From contig JAABQN010000156.1 of the NCBI GenBank assembly GCA_011391455.1, forward strand, positions 1-5,086: a DNA stretch of 5,086 bases. Direction: 5' to 3'. Below the pieces are notes generated by a model. That model was not told the origin of the DNA. It did no database searches and worked only from the letters and a program-made list of their open reading frames with translations. This DNA comes from Nitrospiraceae bacterium. Lineage in GTDB: Bacteria; Nitrospirota; Nitrospiria; Nitrospirales; Nitrospiraceae. Shown piece after piece: positions 4,670 through 5,086 of this stretch. Position 1 is the stretch's first letter; every line of letters begins with the position of its first letter. The position numbers and the translations under genes are program-made.

Positions 4670-5086
4670 TCAAGTCCAGCCGGTGTCGAAGATTTGCATC
4701 GAACGATTCGGCTTCTGCTCGTAGGCATCACCTGTTTCATCGACGAAAGTGCCGTTCAGAAGCACTGACATGCTCTCCGGAAATGGCGCAAGAAGTCCCT
4801 TTCGAGGCCTTGCCATTGCGCTCCAGTACTTCACCCACCGCGATATCAGAAGCTCCTCTCCAAATTTGAGGAGTTCGGCTTGGGCACTTGGATCGGTGAG
4901 TTCATGCGGATACCAGAACTTACTGAATGGGCCCGTCAGTGACCTGCGACAAAGAAGCTGGACAAACCTATCACTGTAAAGCTGTTCCGGCCCCACGATG
5001 ATTGGCGCAACGGCTTCGACCAAGCGCTGATTGAAATCCTCCCCTGCCTCCACGCTGACCGAGTAGTGTGCTCGGTAGCCGGTGGC
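4670..5086 (-). CDS. Unrecognised protein, C-terminal part, cut by window edge
   Basis: The frame is open from the right edge of the window to a TGA at 4670, giving 138 residues. A GTG at 5053 could be a start, but the codons beyond it (reading ATGYRAHYSVS) look continuous, so the gene probably begins outside the window. Codon choice looks like genuine coding sequence. The chain is soluble with several aromatic residues (FSKFWYPHE, SRWVKYWSAM), has no signal peptide or membrane span in view, and ends QIFDTGWT. I recognise no domain or motif. It is the gene immediately upstream of the group 2 globin (28 bp gap, same strand), so the two are probably co-transcribed and may share a process. Confidence 0.65.
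   Translation of the reverse strand, partial: ATGYRAHYSVSVEAGEDFNQRLVEAVAPIIVGPEQLYSDRFVQLLCRRSLTGPFSKFWYPHELTDPSAQAELLKFGEELLISRWVKYWSAMARPRKGLLAPFPESMSVLLNGTFVDETGDAYEQKPNRSMQIFDTGWT

Noticed and set aside
4642..4740. N-terminal extension of the group 2 globin to the ATG at 4740
   Set aside because: The extra 33 residues overlap the upstream gene's coding end and do not resemble globin sequence; the ATG at 4641 gives the normal family length.

Overview
The window carries six protein-coding genes and two related intergenic palindromic elements. It looks like chromosomal DNA of a free-living Gram-negative bacterium with moderately high GC. I suspect a Nitrospira-like nitrite oxidiser. The suspicion rests on the style of the truncated haemoglobins, on intergenic palindromes whose core reads ACTGCGCAC..TCGAACGA, and on a GTCCGGCAAGGCCGCAGC-type hairpin of a kind I remember from Nitrospira intergenic DNA. 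No rRNA or marker gene confirms this, so the assignment is inference.

Left region (1-1939, + strand): two tightly coupled genes encode exported proteins. The first has a signal peptide, a FlgT-N/LPP20-like domain, a coiled coil and a long Pro/Gln/Met-rich tail that ends in a Gly/His-rich segment encoded over a nine-G tract. The second starts 3 bp after it, and its ribosome binding site overlaps the first gene's stop codon. It is a small periplasmic or lipid-anchored protein with an LPP20-like domain. The two probably act together at the cell envelope.

Middle region (1940-3731): a + strand gene encodes a 421-residue alpha/beta-hydrolase-like protein. Its nucleophile elbow reads AHGQAG, so the catalytic serine is absent. 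It is flanked on both sides by 95-98 bp nested palindromes (2104-2201 and 3630-3724). Their 50-bp cores are 42/50 identical and lie in the same orientation, while their long self-complementary arms are homologous but placed inside-out relative to the core. A separate small hairpin (3561-3581) looks like a remnant of another dispersed repeat.

Right region (3732-5086, - strand, convergent with the hydrolase-like gene): a group 1 truncated haemoglobin, a group 2 truncated haemoglobin and an unrecognised protein cut by the window edge. Transcription runs from the unknown gene to the group 2 globin (28 bp gap) and on to the group 1 globin (130 bp gap with a hairpin and T tract). The globins probably bind O2 or NO, perhaps for nitrosative-stress protection, but nothing in the window shows their regulation.

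The best candidate for something undescribed is the pair of nested palindromes, followed by the hydrolase-like protein without its serine.
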